This document shows, piece after piece, positions 1 to 13,194 of a stretch of 64,000 nucleotides of DNA. The position numbers and the translations under genes are program-made. Location of the stretch: positions 286,861,343-286,925,342 of the forward strand of contig NC_090989.1 of NCBI RefSeq assembly GCF_041146395.1. Reading direction: 5' to 3'. Origin of the DNA: Eulemur rufifrons. Lineage: Eukaryota > Chordata > Mammalia > Primates > Lemuridae. Below the pieces are notes generated by a model, which was given only the letters and a program-made list of their open reading frames with translations, was not told where the DNA came from and made no database searches. The number at the start of each line of letters is the position of its first letter. Position 1 is the stretch's first letter.

Positions 1-3000
1 GCTGCAATGGACAGGGTGAGACACCCTCACGTGAGACGATCCACAGTAATGCACGGATCCGTGGTAAAGTCCCGAGGAGCTGGAGCACGACAGCCCTCTG
101 AACACTCAAAATTAGGCAAAGCTCCCTTCCAGGACAAAGCCCCATATCATAGAGAAGTGTGAGGAATTAAAGTATCAAATACTACTGGAGTCAGTTAAAA
201 AGACCTTTAGTATAAGAAAGGGTGGTTCAAGGAAAAATGGGAGAAAGAGAGAAAAACCTAGGAAATCTCAAGAAATATGAGGCCATATTTTTAGCACTTC
301 ATAAAACTGGCATAAGAAGAGCATTAGAGCCATGAATCTAGTAAAAGGATTCAGACCCACTTCTCCCTGCTACAAGTTTGGGAAAACAGATTTTCACACC
401 AGAATGACAACAGGAAGGACCACGGCTCACAGGACAGAGTGACACCCTTATGATGAAAGCGTGTCAGAAAGATACGCCTGCAAAACAGAAGAAAATCAGG
501 GTCCACTGTTTCAAGAAATGAGAAAAGACATTAAGAAAATGATATAATAGGAAAGCTGTAAATCAGAATTAGAAAAACTCAGGAATGAGTTAAACATTTG
601 AAGTAAATGGAAAAGAAATCACTTCAGAAGTGAAGTCTAAACTAGAAGCTACACAAGAGTGATTATACAGCAGATAATATCAGACAAACAGAAGTTGAAA
701 AGAATGAAAAAATTAAAAATCAAAAAGAAAAAAGATGAAAACAATTCAATTGAAAATTACAAACACAGAAGACAGGAAAAGAAGACTAAACACACTAAGA
801 CAGGCCTCAAATAATAAAAACTAAATATATATAATAGTAATATAATCATAACTATCTATAATTTTAAGTTTCTTATTCTCAGATAGCTGTGTATATAATG
901 TTGAATAAAATATTGACTAATTATATGATATTCTAAAATTTTATTGTTCATGATATCCATGATTCTCACCATGTCAGAGGAAAGGTAAGATTTTAGATAG
1001 AAGAGATACATAAAACCCAGTAGCCATAAATTTGAATGGAAAATATCAGTATGAATTAATGAGGTGTTTTTATCTTTTAAAAGTATATCAATTTCCTAAC
1101 TCTGTCCATTCCAAGGCCTACAGAGACAACACAGTAGCAACACGGAGTGGCCAGAAAGTACTGTTGAAATACAATTTCAAACTAAAAGAAACCGGAGCCC
1201 CTGGAAGAAACTAGTGGTTTAGGATGTGTACAAAATGGGCCTTAAACCTTGTCACCTGAGAAAGCAGCAACGAACTTCGGGAGCCAACACAGAGGCTCCT
1301 GCTGGTCAGAGATGGGAAAACCTCAGCATCAGTAAGGGTTTTGTCAAAAACGGACTAAAGTATCTCAAGTGTGTTTAAGTCCATGGATTGCAAATGACAA
1401 CTAAGAGAAAAAACCCAGCTGGTTACCACTGGAGGATGCTATTTTGAAAACTGATAAATACATAAAGAGAAGGAATTAAACACTTCTCCTACTTTTCCCA
1501 TGTGAACCATACCACAGCGTGACCAAATAGCAGATAATGGGAGGCTATGTCCTTACAGAAGCATTCCAGTTAGCAAAGGAAAGATAAAATTAGATTACCA
1601 CCATTTTGCAATTCTTAATGAATTACTGGATCTAGCATCAATAGCTACATATATCACAAAACGAGACGACTGACACATGTGCCTCCTGAACACACAACTC
1701 TCCGTAGCCTGTGCAGCAGCCTCGACCCACCCACAGCCCCTGGACCAACCATCAATTTCCATGAAATACAGAGGACTGAGCAGCAGGTCAAACTGGACCA
1801 CAGTGCTGCGATCCTCGAAAGCCAGACTGCGAGAAACCAAATGACCCAGTTTCCCCAATCAATAAATCCCAAATGAAAGCCAAAACAAAAAAGATGGATG
1901 AGAAATCCACGGATCAAAAGAACAGAAACAAGCAGAACGAAGCCATTATACCAAAGCAAACGATAATGTTTAGGACACAGGATGCAGGACTGCCTAAGAG
2001 GCGATCACACCAAACCCCGTAACTTTGAATGCATGACTCAAACTATGTAGCTTTCAATTTTTTTTATAATGGAGTCACCAGTCAAAATAAAGAGTGAAAC
2101 TTAATGACTACATATGCAATCCTAACAATAATTCTTCTGCAGTAACTTCAGCCATTTCTAAAGTTTAAAAGTCACCTCTATGTTCAGACTTAACTGTAAC
2201 TAAGCAGAACAACTTGACTTAAAATGAATCCAAGGCTTGAAAGTACAGAATAGGAATATCAGGCTTTACAGCAAAAGATTGGATTTCCTGTCCTCGTCCC
2301 TTGCCACTTCCTAACTGACCTCAGGCAAGCACAGCAGGCAAGAAAGTTGATGTTAACCAAGAAGCAAAGGCACTGGGTCAGGCAGTTCTCTGCACAGTAC
2401 CCCCTGGAGCCAACTGTCCAGCAGGGAGATAGTCACGACTGTGACTGAGGTTGGGAAAGAAGCACAGAACGCTCGGACGTGAGCCACTGTGATGGGAGGA
2501 AATGCCGCACAGCTCTCAGAGGGGACGAGGCAGAGGACACACGAGGAACCCCTCCTGAGCACTTACCCTCGGGTTTTCTTCCTTTCCTTTCATCCATCTT
2601 TATATGACACTAATAAAACTAAGACTATTTACTAGGTAAAATAAATTTATTGATATTTAATTCAGGAGCTACGGAACTCACAACATGAAGGAAGATAACC
2701 CTTGGCATCATTTAAGGCTACACTGATGAAGCACGGAGAGAAAGGAACACTTACCAACAAGCCACGATACAAAAGGAGAAGGCGTGTGCAATCCTGTTTA
2801 ACAACCTTTGCATCTTTTGCCACAGTTTAACTTGCGCACACACAGGTGCTGTGATAATCCAACAGACCTCTGCACCCGGCACTGTGGGGTTAATTCTCTG
2901 ACTCCCACAGGGCAGGTGGTCACAGCCTAACAGCAACATTCACTAGGAGAGTCTGACAGCTTCCTAGGGAACATCCCTAGAGCTTCTAGAAGGATGCTAC

Positions 3001-3731
3001 ACGTGAGATCTAGAAAGATGCCACACGTGAGAAAAAGGAGTAGTCTGAAAAACTGAAATGGTTCAGTCAAGCTTACATGATTTTAATTTTTAAAAACGAA
3101 TCCAAAGAACAGTATTGCATTTCAGCAGCCTTCTGTGAGCAATTTTGATATACAAAAACTGTTTTGTTAAAAGTCTCAACCATAAGAAAATACTACTTTT
3201 AAGTCTTTGAGATTTTTTTAAATGTTTGTATTATCAACATCACCTCTCTGTAATTTGTATTTAGCTACCACACCTCAAATTATTTGCTTTAATTAAAAAT
3301 ATAATAATTAAAACAACGTACTTTTTATTCTTATTTTTCATACAGTATTATTTTGTTCCTTCCACTATCCTACAGGAGCTAAGAGTTGTGCATGGTCAGC
3401 TTTAAAGTATTCTGAGCGTGAGTGTAGAGTCAGAGCCACACAGAGCCTGAACCCTTTCTCTATCTTCTGTTCCTTCCCTTGCAGGTAATTTTATGATCTT
3501 CTTCACCAGAATACAGGGAAGGGACAAAAATATATGAAATTCAATTTTGTTACTTATTAACAAAGGTCAAAAAAAAAAGCGTTTAAGTGAGCTTTTGTAA
3601 ATTATCTGTTTTCCATTTTTACACATAGCATTTAAAGAATATGGAGATATAGGTATAAAGAAATTTTATCTAAATTAACAACAACAACAACAAAACCAAC
3701 CTCCAAACATTTAAAAGGATAAATTTGGCTT
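1..3731. other. AT-rich intronic DNA, no gene recognised (ZMYND11 intron 2)
   Basis: This stretch lies beyond the donor of the minus-strand ZMYND11 exon, so it should be intron 2. I looked on the minus strand for the next ZMYND11 coding exon (human protein continuing YMSRVHGMHPKE) and did not find it. At 300-800 there is an A-rich stretch whose broken translations look lysine/glutamate-rich, like an old coiled-coil or retroelement remnant; I cannot name it. Short open frames at 1,032 and 1,679 have no recognisable domain. No confident repeat family was assigned. Confidence 0.5.
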
Positions 3732-4038
<307 letters not shown>

Positions 4039-4330
4039 AGGATAAATTTGGCTTTATTCCTTTAAAAATACCCAGAGAAACAAAATAAAACCAAGTTCTT
4101 ATTTTAAGACATCCTTATAATTAGTATATAACAAGTAAATAGAAGAGTCATAAATTAGTTTGATTTTATTTTGTATCCTGAATCTTTGTCTACCAATATA
4201 AATAGCATTAGAAACTGGGGTGGGGAGGAATTTTCTTTTTAAAAACTGAGTGGTTTTTTTAATAATTTCTAAAATATAGAATGAAATTATTAAATATTCT
4301 GTCAGTGGGCTATGACCTAATGCAATTTTG

Positions 4331-4490
4331 CTTTGTTTTGTTAAGAGGGTCTTTGAGGGACTCTGTGGCCCCACTTAGAGTACAATGCCATCATCATAGC
4401 TCACTGCAGCCTCCAACTCCTGGGCTAAGGTGATATCCTCCTGCCTCAGCCTCCCAAAGTGCTAAGATTACAAGCATGAGCACACAGGCA
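4331..4490 (-). mobile_element. Alu monomer fragment (FLAM-like), antisense
   Basis: The left-monomer Alu signature is read in antisense (CTCACTGCAGCCTCCAACTC, then GCCTCAGCCTCCCAAAGTG). The T-rich end is at about 4,331 and there is no right monomer. It is diverged, consistent with an old free left monomer or a truncated Alu. Edges are approximate. Confidence 0.75.
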
Positions 4491-4887
4491 AGATGTTATT
4501 TACTTACTGCACATACCATGCTTGTCCTGTATTACAATGAGTAACGAACAGTATACTATTTTTAGACAGCTTCACTACATAAAAGCAAATGATTAACTAA
4601 AAGCCATTTTAATAAAAGACCTAAAGAGTTAAAAATTCTGATAACTGCAAAACTATTATAAATAGTACATACTGATATTTTACTTATCTAATATTTATTT
4701 TATAAACACAAGTTGCTTGTGTATGTTTCTGTATTTGTTTTTCTAACTATAAACTCCTGCAAGGTAAGTGACTTCAGTCCTTTGTAATGTATGTTGATTA
4801 GCATAATAAAGTATTTTTGGACTTTCCCCCAAGGTCTTACATGAAATTTTACAGGGATTTTTTTGTTTGTTTGTTTAAATTTACTTA

Positions 4888-5023
<136 letters not shown>

Positions 5024-5029
5024 CTGTAG

Positions 5030-6848
5030 TAAGACATAAAAACATAAGGGAAAAAAAATTACAAATTGAATTATTATCGACACAAGTGAGTAACATCATC
5101 AGTGCCTCTTGACTACTGATCATACCAAGGTAGCAGGTAGCACTGCCAACTTTCTGCCTCATTCCCTACCGTCCACCTCACCACCTTCTTCATACAAGTT
5201 ACCATTTGCTTCATTACTTCATAAAAAGTGAGAGTCTAAAAACGAAAGGTTAAGGTTTTCCCAAAGAGGACAAGTGGCTACCTTATGCCAACATGTTTTA
5301 TTAAATAAATTTAAGTTTTATTCTAATGCACAGAAATATTACAAGACAAAATTTCATTTATCAATAATACATTGTTTGTAATTTGATCAATATAAAATGG
5401 AATTCAAATGCCCTAATTGTTTGTACTTTGGTTTATTATAATCATGGCTTAAAAAGTCCAATTCTGTATGCATATATTGATAAATGGAAGCATTTCAATA
5501 AAATAAAACCATGAACAGAAAATGCAAAAAGTATTAATAGTTACTTCTGGGGTAAGATGGGAAAAGCTGGCAAACAGGATACCAGAGGGCCACAAATTAT
5601 TAGGAACAATCATATTCTTGAATAGATGTTAATTTCAGGGGTATTTATTACATTATTAAGAAACAACATTGCTATTTTATTCAAATTTCAGTATTCTGGA
5701 GTAACTGAAGAAAATAGCCACCCGACCTCCAGATGATTCTCTACCTGTGCCTGGCAAGACTGGGGAAAACCCTGGGGCCACAGCTTGGGTGTCTGGTGAC
5801 TGAGGGTTTTACAAAAGAGGCCTCTCCTGACTCAGCTCGGAGGGACTCATCTGTTAGGAACAGAGTGAGCCTATGAAACCTTCACCACGAACTTAGATCA
5901 TGAATCCCAGCATTTGGCAACAACTGAAACATATCTCTAAATCTTACAGATTATAATGCTAAGTTTAAAATCTAGGCCTTAAAAATACAGTACACGTTAA
6001 AGCTTCTGGGATTCCTAAAATCTCCTTGCCCGGACCTTTCCTGTCCTGTAAGGGAAGAGAATGAGCGAGGGAAGCTCATTCTCGGCACTTCACTGTGCTG
6101 CGTGATTGCCAACTGAGCCCTGTGAATCTCCTCTTTCTCCACCTCCACACTTCTTTTCTCAGCCCCCTCAGTTCTCCCTTTCCTTGACAAACCCAAGTAA
6201 ACTCCACAGCTGCTATCAAAGCTTATCCTGAGAAGACTCACTTCCAGTTAGTCTGGGCTCAGTGGGGCTTCTAGAATGAGATGGTTTTCAGAATTACACT
6301 ACCGACAGAATACATTCTGAACATGTTTTAAAAGGTATTCTTGAATATCCTACTTCTTCACACTTTTACTTATAATAGTTCCAGACTTTGCTCCAAGAAA
6401 ATAAATAAAAAATAATGCCAATATTCAAATTTAAAGAAAACTTAAGGAAAATCAGTTGGTTCTGTACAAACTTAGATGTAAAACTAAAATATAATAAAAA
6501 ATACAATTAAGAAACACTTCTGTTTTAGAGTAATCACTTTAAGATGAAAGAAACTTTAAGATGAAGGAAGACAGAAACTTCTCAGTTTAAGTGCACTCAT
6601 AGAGGAGTGCCAACTTTCAGGATCTGATAAGCTGTACAGCAGGAATTCAGTGATAAGAACATATGTTAGAAAGTGACATCTAATGGTGAACTGTAATAAT
6701 ACAACTTAACCCTGTGAGATTACACAAAGACTCAGACACAACAACAAAATTTCAGTCATTCTTACACACTTGAAAAAATACACAGTTGCCCACTTTGTGT
6801 AAAGTACTGTGCTAAACATAAGGAAGTATTTAAAAATGTATAAATAAT
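5030..6848. other. Intronic DNA without recognised elements
   Basis: AT-rich sequence with scattered short open frames and no domain I recognise. The stretch 5,700-5,900 is less AT-rich than its surroundings but shows no splice-bounded coding frame. I see nothing else here. Confidence 0.5.
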
Positions 6849-7157
6849 GGCCAGGCATGGTGGCTCATGCCTGTAAACCTAGCACTTTGGGAGGCCGAGG
6901 CAGGAAGATTGCTTGAGGCCAGCAGTTCAAGACCAGCCCGAGCAAAAGTAAGACCTCATCTCTATAAAAATTAGGAAAAAAAAAAAAAAATATAGCCAAG
7001 CATGGTGGCACATGCTTGTAGTGCCAGGTACTCAGGAGGCTGAGGCAGGAGGATCACTTGAGCCCAGAAATTTGAGGTTGCTTTGAGTTGTAATGACACC
7101 ACTGCACTTTAGAATAGGTGACTGAATGAGATCCTGTCTAAAAAAAAAAAAAAAAAT
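6849..7157 (+). mobile_element. Alu SINE, AluJ-like, sense
   Basis: Sense dimeric Alu beginning GGCCAGGCATGGTGGCTC. It has an A-rich linker at about 6,970-6,990 without the lemur-type extension, then the right monomer and a pure A tail ending at 7,157. Many CpG sites have decayed, so it is an older copy than the extended-linker Alus. Target-site duplications are weak. Confidence 0.93.
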
Positions 7158-8058
7158 GTAAAAAATACCGATGCTTGCCAAAAAATAACCTAAAACCAGT
7201 AGAGAAAATTTGGTGTATGCATGGAACTATGAATTGTATGGTAATATATGACATATAAATTGTCCACAATATGAAAATTCGGATGGCGAGACATTAATTC
7301 TAGCTTCAGTAAAAATTAAGCAGAAAGAAAGAGACGTCTTCTGCAAAATGGTAAATATATGGAAAAATATAAGAGCCAATCTTTTCCTTTGTTAATTTCT
7401 TTAAAAGATAATTGGCTGCTTAAAGCAAAGATAAAAATAATTGGTAGGTGTCATTAGGTTTATAATGCATGTAGAAGTAAAATACATGAGAACCACAGCA
7501 AACAGATGGGAAAGGGGGAATAAACAGAATGATACTATTGCAAATCTCTTACATTTTTTGTGAAGTGGTATCATGTTACAATGTTATATATTATATATTA
7601 TAAATGAATTATATTAATTCATGGGAGACTATGGTACATTAAGCATGCATACTGTAATTTCTAGAACACTAAGGAATAATACAAATAGGTATAGCTAATA
7701 TATAATGAAACTTGTAAGTTTTTTCAAAATACACATATATAAAATTATAAATAATTTATTCAGAACTATCAAATATGAAGCAGCAAAGCTAACATTTCTA
7801 AATAATATTAAAATAGGAAACACAACTATTTATAGAATATAATACAGTGGGAACCAAGTGGCAAAAACTCTAAAAGTGACGTCACATATTCCTAGAAATG
7901 ATTGAAATCGAGATTAAAGAATGAGGCAATGCTACACACCTCAGGAAAAGAGATGCAATGTTAAAATCAAAGATTTGTGAGCCCTGCCTGAACCAAGACA
8001 CAGACAGCAGGTTCACCTTGCAATGCAGGTGCCCTGTGGGGAGGGTCATTCGCACTAG
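7158..8058. other. AT-rich intronic DNA with one perfect CRE-type palindrome
   Basis: No gene or clear repeat is recognised. A perfect TGACGTCA palindrome sits at 7,877-7,884. This is the full cAMP-response/ATF consensus, but in an intron and without other promoter features, so its function is unknown. Confidence 0.45.
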
Positions 8059-9090
8059 AAGCCAAGTAGGGAAGCAAAAGCGACAGGGCCGGGAGGTGGC
8101 GGAGGAGAAGAGCGACTTTTCACTGCTGCCTTCGCGGGAGCGAGCGGCCGTGGAAGCTTCTGGAGGGCGGGGAGTCGGCCTCGCGGCTCCGGGGGCTGCA
8201 GGAACTTCTCAAGGACGCGGTTTGGTCCCGGCCGCCTGCGACCTGCGCGGGGACAGGAGACGCTGGCGCGGTGCGGGCGGCCCTGGCCGAGCGGCGGGAG
8301 CTGCAGCTCGAGGCGCGTTTCGCTTCCCAGAACCGGAGCCGGACGGAGCTTCCGCCGGCGCAGTGGACGCGGCTCCCGGCCCCGGCGGCCTCGGAGGAGG
8401 ACGGAGGCTGCGGCTCCAGCCGGGGCTGCGGCTTCTCCCACCCGGAGTCTCGAGTCCCGGGGACGAGGCCGAGGAGCCACCAGCGCGAGCCCGTCTGACT
8501 GCACGGAGCAATGCGCGGTCGAGCCCTGGCTATCCCAGCACCCTGGGCCGACCAAGGCCGCGGCTGCCAGCTGCTCTGGGGCCCAGGGTCCGCCTCCGTG
8601 TCCCTGGAGGACCGCAGCGACGGCGTGCTGGCCGCGGCCCGCGACAGCTCCGCGTCACAGCACGGGGACACCCGCGTCTTCCTGTGGGTGGTCAGCAGGG
8701 CCATCGCGGGGGCCGCAGTGGGATCCAGTTCGCACCTTCCACCTGGACCCACTCGGGGATGGACAGAGACCTCGAGGGCTCTGGTTTAGACAGGAGCAAA
8801 AATCACTGGAACGACGCTGACGATTTCACTGGCTGGGCTGGGATGTGGCCTCCCCAACCCGGAGTGTCCTTCCTGAAGACGAGCCAAAGATCCAGTGGGA
8901 CCAAGCAGTTGCCACTCTGTTCTTCACTCCTGTCACACGCTTCCCATGTGGGACTGGCTCCAGCGAATGGGGGCCCCAAGTTACCTACTGTTGTCACACT
9001 GTACACGTATTCAGTATTTTAAGGCTTGAGATTGTGACAGGCTCGTAATTGTGACTTACATTAAATTCATGACAGGTATTAAAAAAAAAA
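8059..9090 (+). pseudogene. TBCC: TBCC processed pseudogene (tubulin folding cofactor C)
   Basis: A GC-rich island in AT-rich intron whose translations in three shifting frames follow the TBCC protein. They run KQKRQGREVAEEKSDFSLLP near 8,075, SRLRGLQELLKDAV near 8,200, ALAERRELQLEARFA near 8,280 and SASVSLEDRSDGVLAAA near 8,600. They continue with GIQFAPSTWTHSG then LDRSKNHWNDADDF near 8,730-8,830 and LPEDEPKIQWD near 8,875-8,905, which is the C terminus. TBCC is the GTPase-activating cofactor of alpha/beta-tubulin folding, normally about 346 residues in one exon. Here at least four frame changes destroy the reading frame and the first ~40 codons are missing. An ATTAAA signal (9,060-9,065) precedes a 10-A tail (9,081-9,090). 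Similar sequences, AAGCCAAGTA (8,059-8,068) and AAGCCCAAGTA (9,089-9,099), look like a target-site duplication. It is a retrocopy in ZMYND11 intron 1, opposite to the host gene. Confidence 0.9.
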
Positions 9091-9509
9091 GCCCAAGTAC
9101 AATATTACAAAGAACACAAGAGAAAGACAAATCCAAGTGAGGTGAATACAATGAAGTTTGGGGCATACTATAAAAGTATCCAAAACAGCTTGGCCTATTA
9201 AGACAAGATCTCTTTAAAGTATAACCACTGACATTCTTCTTACAAAATCTAAATTTATTCCTTGATTTAACATATAATTCACATTCGCCTGTGACAACAC
9301 CAGGAGCTCTTCTACGCTCTAAGGATACAGCAATAAGCAAAGAGACAAAAATCCTTCTCTAATCTAGTAAATATAATTAATGACGTGACTAGATACAAGA
9401 AAAGAATTGTAATTTGGGTGTTCACCAATAAAAAGAAAACTAGATCCTATGTGTAGACAGTTGATCATTTAAGGTCCTTGTTGATGTGGCCAAACCAACT
9501 TTTCAGCCC

Positions 9510-9895
9510 CTCCTTACCTGGATGTGTATTCTATCACTATTAAACTGTACTATTCACATTCCCAAATATGCCCCCAAACCTCACACCTCTAGCCCTTTGT
9601 TTATGCAGTTCTCTCTTCTGGAATGTTCTCCCCTGCCCCATTACTAATTAGTAAAAACTGTCCTTTCTAGGACTTACTCTAATCCAATCTTCCCTGACCA
9701 AACTAAATCAAACTCAATTGTCTTTTGTATTCTAACAGTAATTTGTTTATATCTCTCTCACAAATTTATTGCCTGTACACATAACTACATATTCCTCAAA
9801 AGAATTCTTTTAATTCAACTAAGACAAGACATGTTGTTTATTTTTACAGCTAATGTCTTTCAAGGTGCCTAGCACAGGTTTCAACATGTTAAATC
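9510..9895 (+). mobile_element. L2 LINE 3'-end fragment, sense
   Basis: The order of motifs matches the 3' region of L2: CTCTCTTCTGGAATGTTCTC near 9,612, then a cytosine-rich stretch, then AAGACAAGACATGTTGTTT, then AAGGTGCCTAGCACAG near 9,861. It is old and gapped; edges are approximate. Confidence 0.65.
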
Positions 9896-9899
9896 TGCA

Positions 9900-10799
9900 A
9901 TACAAAATTTTTAAACTCAACTTTTTCAGCTGTTATGTAAACAACAAGATCCTAGAGTAAGCCTTCATTTCTGTTTTATCAAAGACTGAGACATCAAAAA
10001 GGAAGACCAAGACCGGAAGACTTGCAGAGATCATTGCCATAGTCCTCAATCTTTTTTCTACTCAAATGCATTTGAGGAATACAACAGACTCCTTTCAGTA
10101 AAAGTAGCTTGTGACTCTCAAAAATAAAAAACAGAAAACTTGTGAGTAACTTTAATGAGGCCCCAGGCGACACTGACACTCTCCACCCTACACACGCAGG
10201 CTCACCGCAGCCCCTCGGTCACAGCAGCCTCGTATTTTCCGCCCACACCAGCTTTACACAAACAGCAGGGAAAAGAGGAGAGAAAAGGAGAAAGCAAGTC
10301 AAGAAAAACTTTAAAATGGGCAAAGTTGAACAATCTGCTTGGGGATATACATGTATGTGAAAATTGCTTTAATGCAAGAGAATGATAAACACAACAGGCA
10401 GGAGAGCAGCGAGGGGACAGGGAGGGGACAGGGAGGAGACGGGGAAGCCACATGCGAATTCACACCATCAAACAGGTTCTGAGTTTTACTTGCAATGGGT
10501 TCAAGTTTTTGCTTTTTTATTATGTTGCATAAAATGAACATAAAAATATTTTCAAACATTTGCATCAAATATTACATAAAATTAAAAAATTAATCCCATT
10601 TGTTTTGGATGTACATTTCATTGTTACTTTGGTAAGTCTGAACTTTCCCCAAAAGTCTACTAGCAATTTTAAATTATTTTTCATTCCTCGTCTATTCCTA
10701 CCATTTTCCCATTTATGTGTTAATTTTTCATATATTAACATTACTCATACTTTTCTCTCTTTGCCTCTTAAGAAACATTAAATAAAATTATACTGAAAT
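9900..10799. other. Intronic DNA without recognised elements
   Basis: No gene or confident repeat. A purine-rich imperfect duplication (AGGGGACAGGGAGGGGACAG) lies at about 10,413-10,436. The small open frames around 10,142-10,568 overlap on both strands and show no family features. Confidence 0.45.
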
Positions 10800-10990
10800 C
10801 TAGCTATGTATCCCTTTATCACCGTGAGTCTTGCAGTCGGGTACTGTCAGTCCTCCAACTTCGTTATTCTTCAAAATTATGTGGACTAGTCTGGGTCTTC
10901 TGCCTCTGCATATAAACTTTAGAATCATTTTTTTTTTTGCATCCACTTATTCCTTCTTGAATGGTCTTCCATTCTTCAGGAAGATCCAGG
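10800..10990 (-). mobile_element. L1 LINE ORF2 fragment, antisense
   Basis: The antisense L1 signature is visible as GTCAGTCCTCCAACTTCGTT and GGGTCTTCTGCCTCTGCATA followed by TAAACTTTAGAATCA, a well-known stretch of mammalian L1 ORF2 read backwards. It is short and decayed. Confidence 0.7.
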
Positions 10991-11029
10991 TTTCTAATCT
11001 ATATAATTTTCCTCTGAAGAACTTCTTTT

Positions 11030-11950
11030 AAAATTTCTAATAAGGCAGGTAACTGTCAAGAAATTCCCTCAATTTTGTCTGTCTTATAAAGTCTGTATTT
11101 TTACTTTTTATGGAAGACATAGCTTTGCTGGATACAGAATTCTAGGTGGGTGGATTTTTTTTCTTCCAATACGTTCAATATTTTCACTCCACTCTTCTTG
11201 CTTAGTTTCTGAGGAAAAAGACATAGTTCTTAACTTTGCTCCTTTCTAGGAAAGGTTTTTTAATTTTCTGACATTTGAATATCATATGCTTAGGTATTTT
11301 TGGCATTTATTCTGCTTGATGTTCTCTGAGCTTCCTGGATCATTGGTGTGGCGTCGACATTAATTTGGTGAAATTCTCAGGCACTAGTGCTTCAAATATT
11401 GCTTCTGTTCCTTTCTTTCTTCACTTCCAGCATTCCCATTACACATACGTTACACCCTTTGTAGTTGCCCCACAGTTCTAGAATATTCTATTCTGGGTTT
11501 GGGTTCCCCCACACCCAACTTTTTTCTCTTTGCTTTTCAGTTTTGAAAGTTTCCAACCGTCAAGCTGTGACAGTCTATCCTCAGCCCTGTCCTGTGAGCC
11601 CATGAAAGGCAGTGTACATTTTGCTATAGTGTTTTTTATCTCTAGCACTTCTTTTTGGTTTCTTCTTAGAATTTCTACCTCTATGCTTAGGTCACAAATC
11701 TAACCTTGCATGTTGCTTATTTTTTGCTTTAAAGTCCCTACCATTTTAATCATGGCCTTTGATAATTCCTGGTCTGATTATTCCAACATTTCTGCCATAT
11801 CTGACTCTAATTCTTGTGGTTGTTTAGTCCCTTCAAACTATTTTTTACGTTTCAGTAGGCCTTGCACTTCTTTGTTGAAAGGCAAACATGATGTGTTGGG
11901 TACAAGGAACCAGGGTACACAGGCCTTCAGTAATGCAGTGTGAGGTGTGG
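11030..11950 (-). mobile_element. Ancient L1-type repeat, antisense
   Basis: The stretch holds T-rich antisense motifs common in old mammalian repeats: GTTCTCTGAGCTTCCTGGAT, TTCAAATATTGCTTCTG, CCATTACACATACGTTACAC, and GATAATTCCTGGTCTGATTA then TTCCAACATTTCTG. I take it as an L1M-type upstream region, but the exact family is uncertain. Sequence from 11,950 to 12,660 may be a continuation; I could not assign it. Confidence 0.5.
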
Positions 11951-12802
11951 GAGGGAGGTATTCCCAGCCCTGTCATCAGACCACAGTCTTTGGTGAGCCT
12001 GTGCCCTGCACTGCGAGCTTCACCAGCTTCACCAGTGCTTCACAGTCCCCCCTTGGGTGGGGCAGGACGGCTGGAGGAGGCTGAAGTTGTTTATTTCCCT
12101 TTCCCCCAGTAGAATGATAGAGGGGGCTGGAGTTGGGTACTTCCCTTCCCCCAGGTAGGTTAGGCTCTGCTAGAATCACCTCTCCAGAGGGGAGGCCTCG
12201 CGAAGAACAGAGTGCTCCAGCATCTATCAGGACGGATCGTCTCTCCTTTCTCATGTGAGAAGCACAAAGGGGTTTTTCTCCAGTATTCACTGTGAGGTCC
12301 TGGCTGAGCTCCTGGAGGTGAAACTCAGCAATGCACGGAGGCCCTCCCCTGTGACTCGGTCCCTCAGGAGTCTGTAACTCTGAGTTGTCCACATAGAATG
12401 TCCAACAACTCACCAGTTACAGCTCAGGTTTTCCGGCCCCAGCACTGGTTCCCGCAGAGGTTTCTGCTTGCAGGCCTCTGCTGTGAGGAGCTGGGATTCT
12501 TTGTATCTGCCTGTCTCTTCGTTTTTGGTGCAGCAGTTTGTCCTGTGGTCTGACTCCTCTAAAAGAGCTAAGAGTTGGGTTTTCTTGACTGTTCAGCTGT
12601 TCAGTTGTTGTTAGGATCGAGTGGGGACTTAGGAGCTCTTGAAATGCCAGACTGGAAACCACGAAATTACTTTTTTATATGACATTAAATGAGAATATGC
12701 AGTGTTTTCCCAAAGAGGCAACAACTGAAGTAGCATGATTTACTGAAAGACTTCCTTCTTCTCCAACAAAATGTGATACATTCCTAATCGTACATTAAAC
12801 TC
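11951..12802. other. Intronic DNA, less AT-rich, unassigned
   Basis: Moderate GC content with direct echoes such as the CCTTTCCCCCAGTAGAATGA and CTTCCCCCAGGTAGGTTAGG stretches near 12,100-12,165. Open frames on the minus strand (11,976-12,413 and 12,417-12,662) lack recognisable domains. It may be the far end of the preceding ancient repeat. Confidence 0.35.
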
Positions 12803-12925
12803 TTTTTTATTTAGAGACAGGGTCTCACTATGTTGCCCAAGCTGGACTCGAACTCCTAGGCTCAAGTCGTCCTCCCACCTCATCCTTCGGAGCAACGGGG
12901 ACTACAGCTGTGCACCACTACCCAG
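12803..12925 (-). mobile_element. Alu monomer fragment, antisense
   Basis: Antisense Alu monomer with TTTAGAGACAGGGTCTCAC and a T-rich left edge, ending at about 12,925. Near-matching flanks ATCGTACATTAAACT (left) and ATCGTAATTAAATT (right) look like a decayed target-site duplication. Confidence 0.8.
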
Positions 12926-13194
12926 CATCGTAATTAAATTCTTATCAATGCTGGCATTACTTTCTTTGATCTGTTTGGTCTGTAATTAGTGCCCCATAAT
13001 TTATTACAACTTGCATATACAAGCTACACATTTAAAAGCTACAATTATAATTCCATGTTTTCATTCATTCCTATATAATTATCGTATATGTATTATCTGC
13101 CCAGCAATATTGTCAGTGTTTTAAAGCATGCCGTGCTTTCAACATTCTTTATGTCGCTAATAATTTTTACCATTAAATAGACACTAAATAAACA

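Noticed and set aside
3480..3500. Splice-acceptor-like CCCTTGCAG followed by GTAATT on the plus strand
   Set aside because: Acceptor and donor motifs abut with no exon between them, and there is no coding similarity.
7958..9022. 354-codon open frame as a new gene
   Set aside because: It mixes in-frame and out-of-frame TBCC sequence; the true similarity jumps between frames, so it is a pseudogene artefact.
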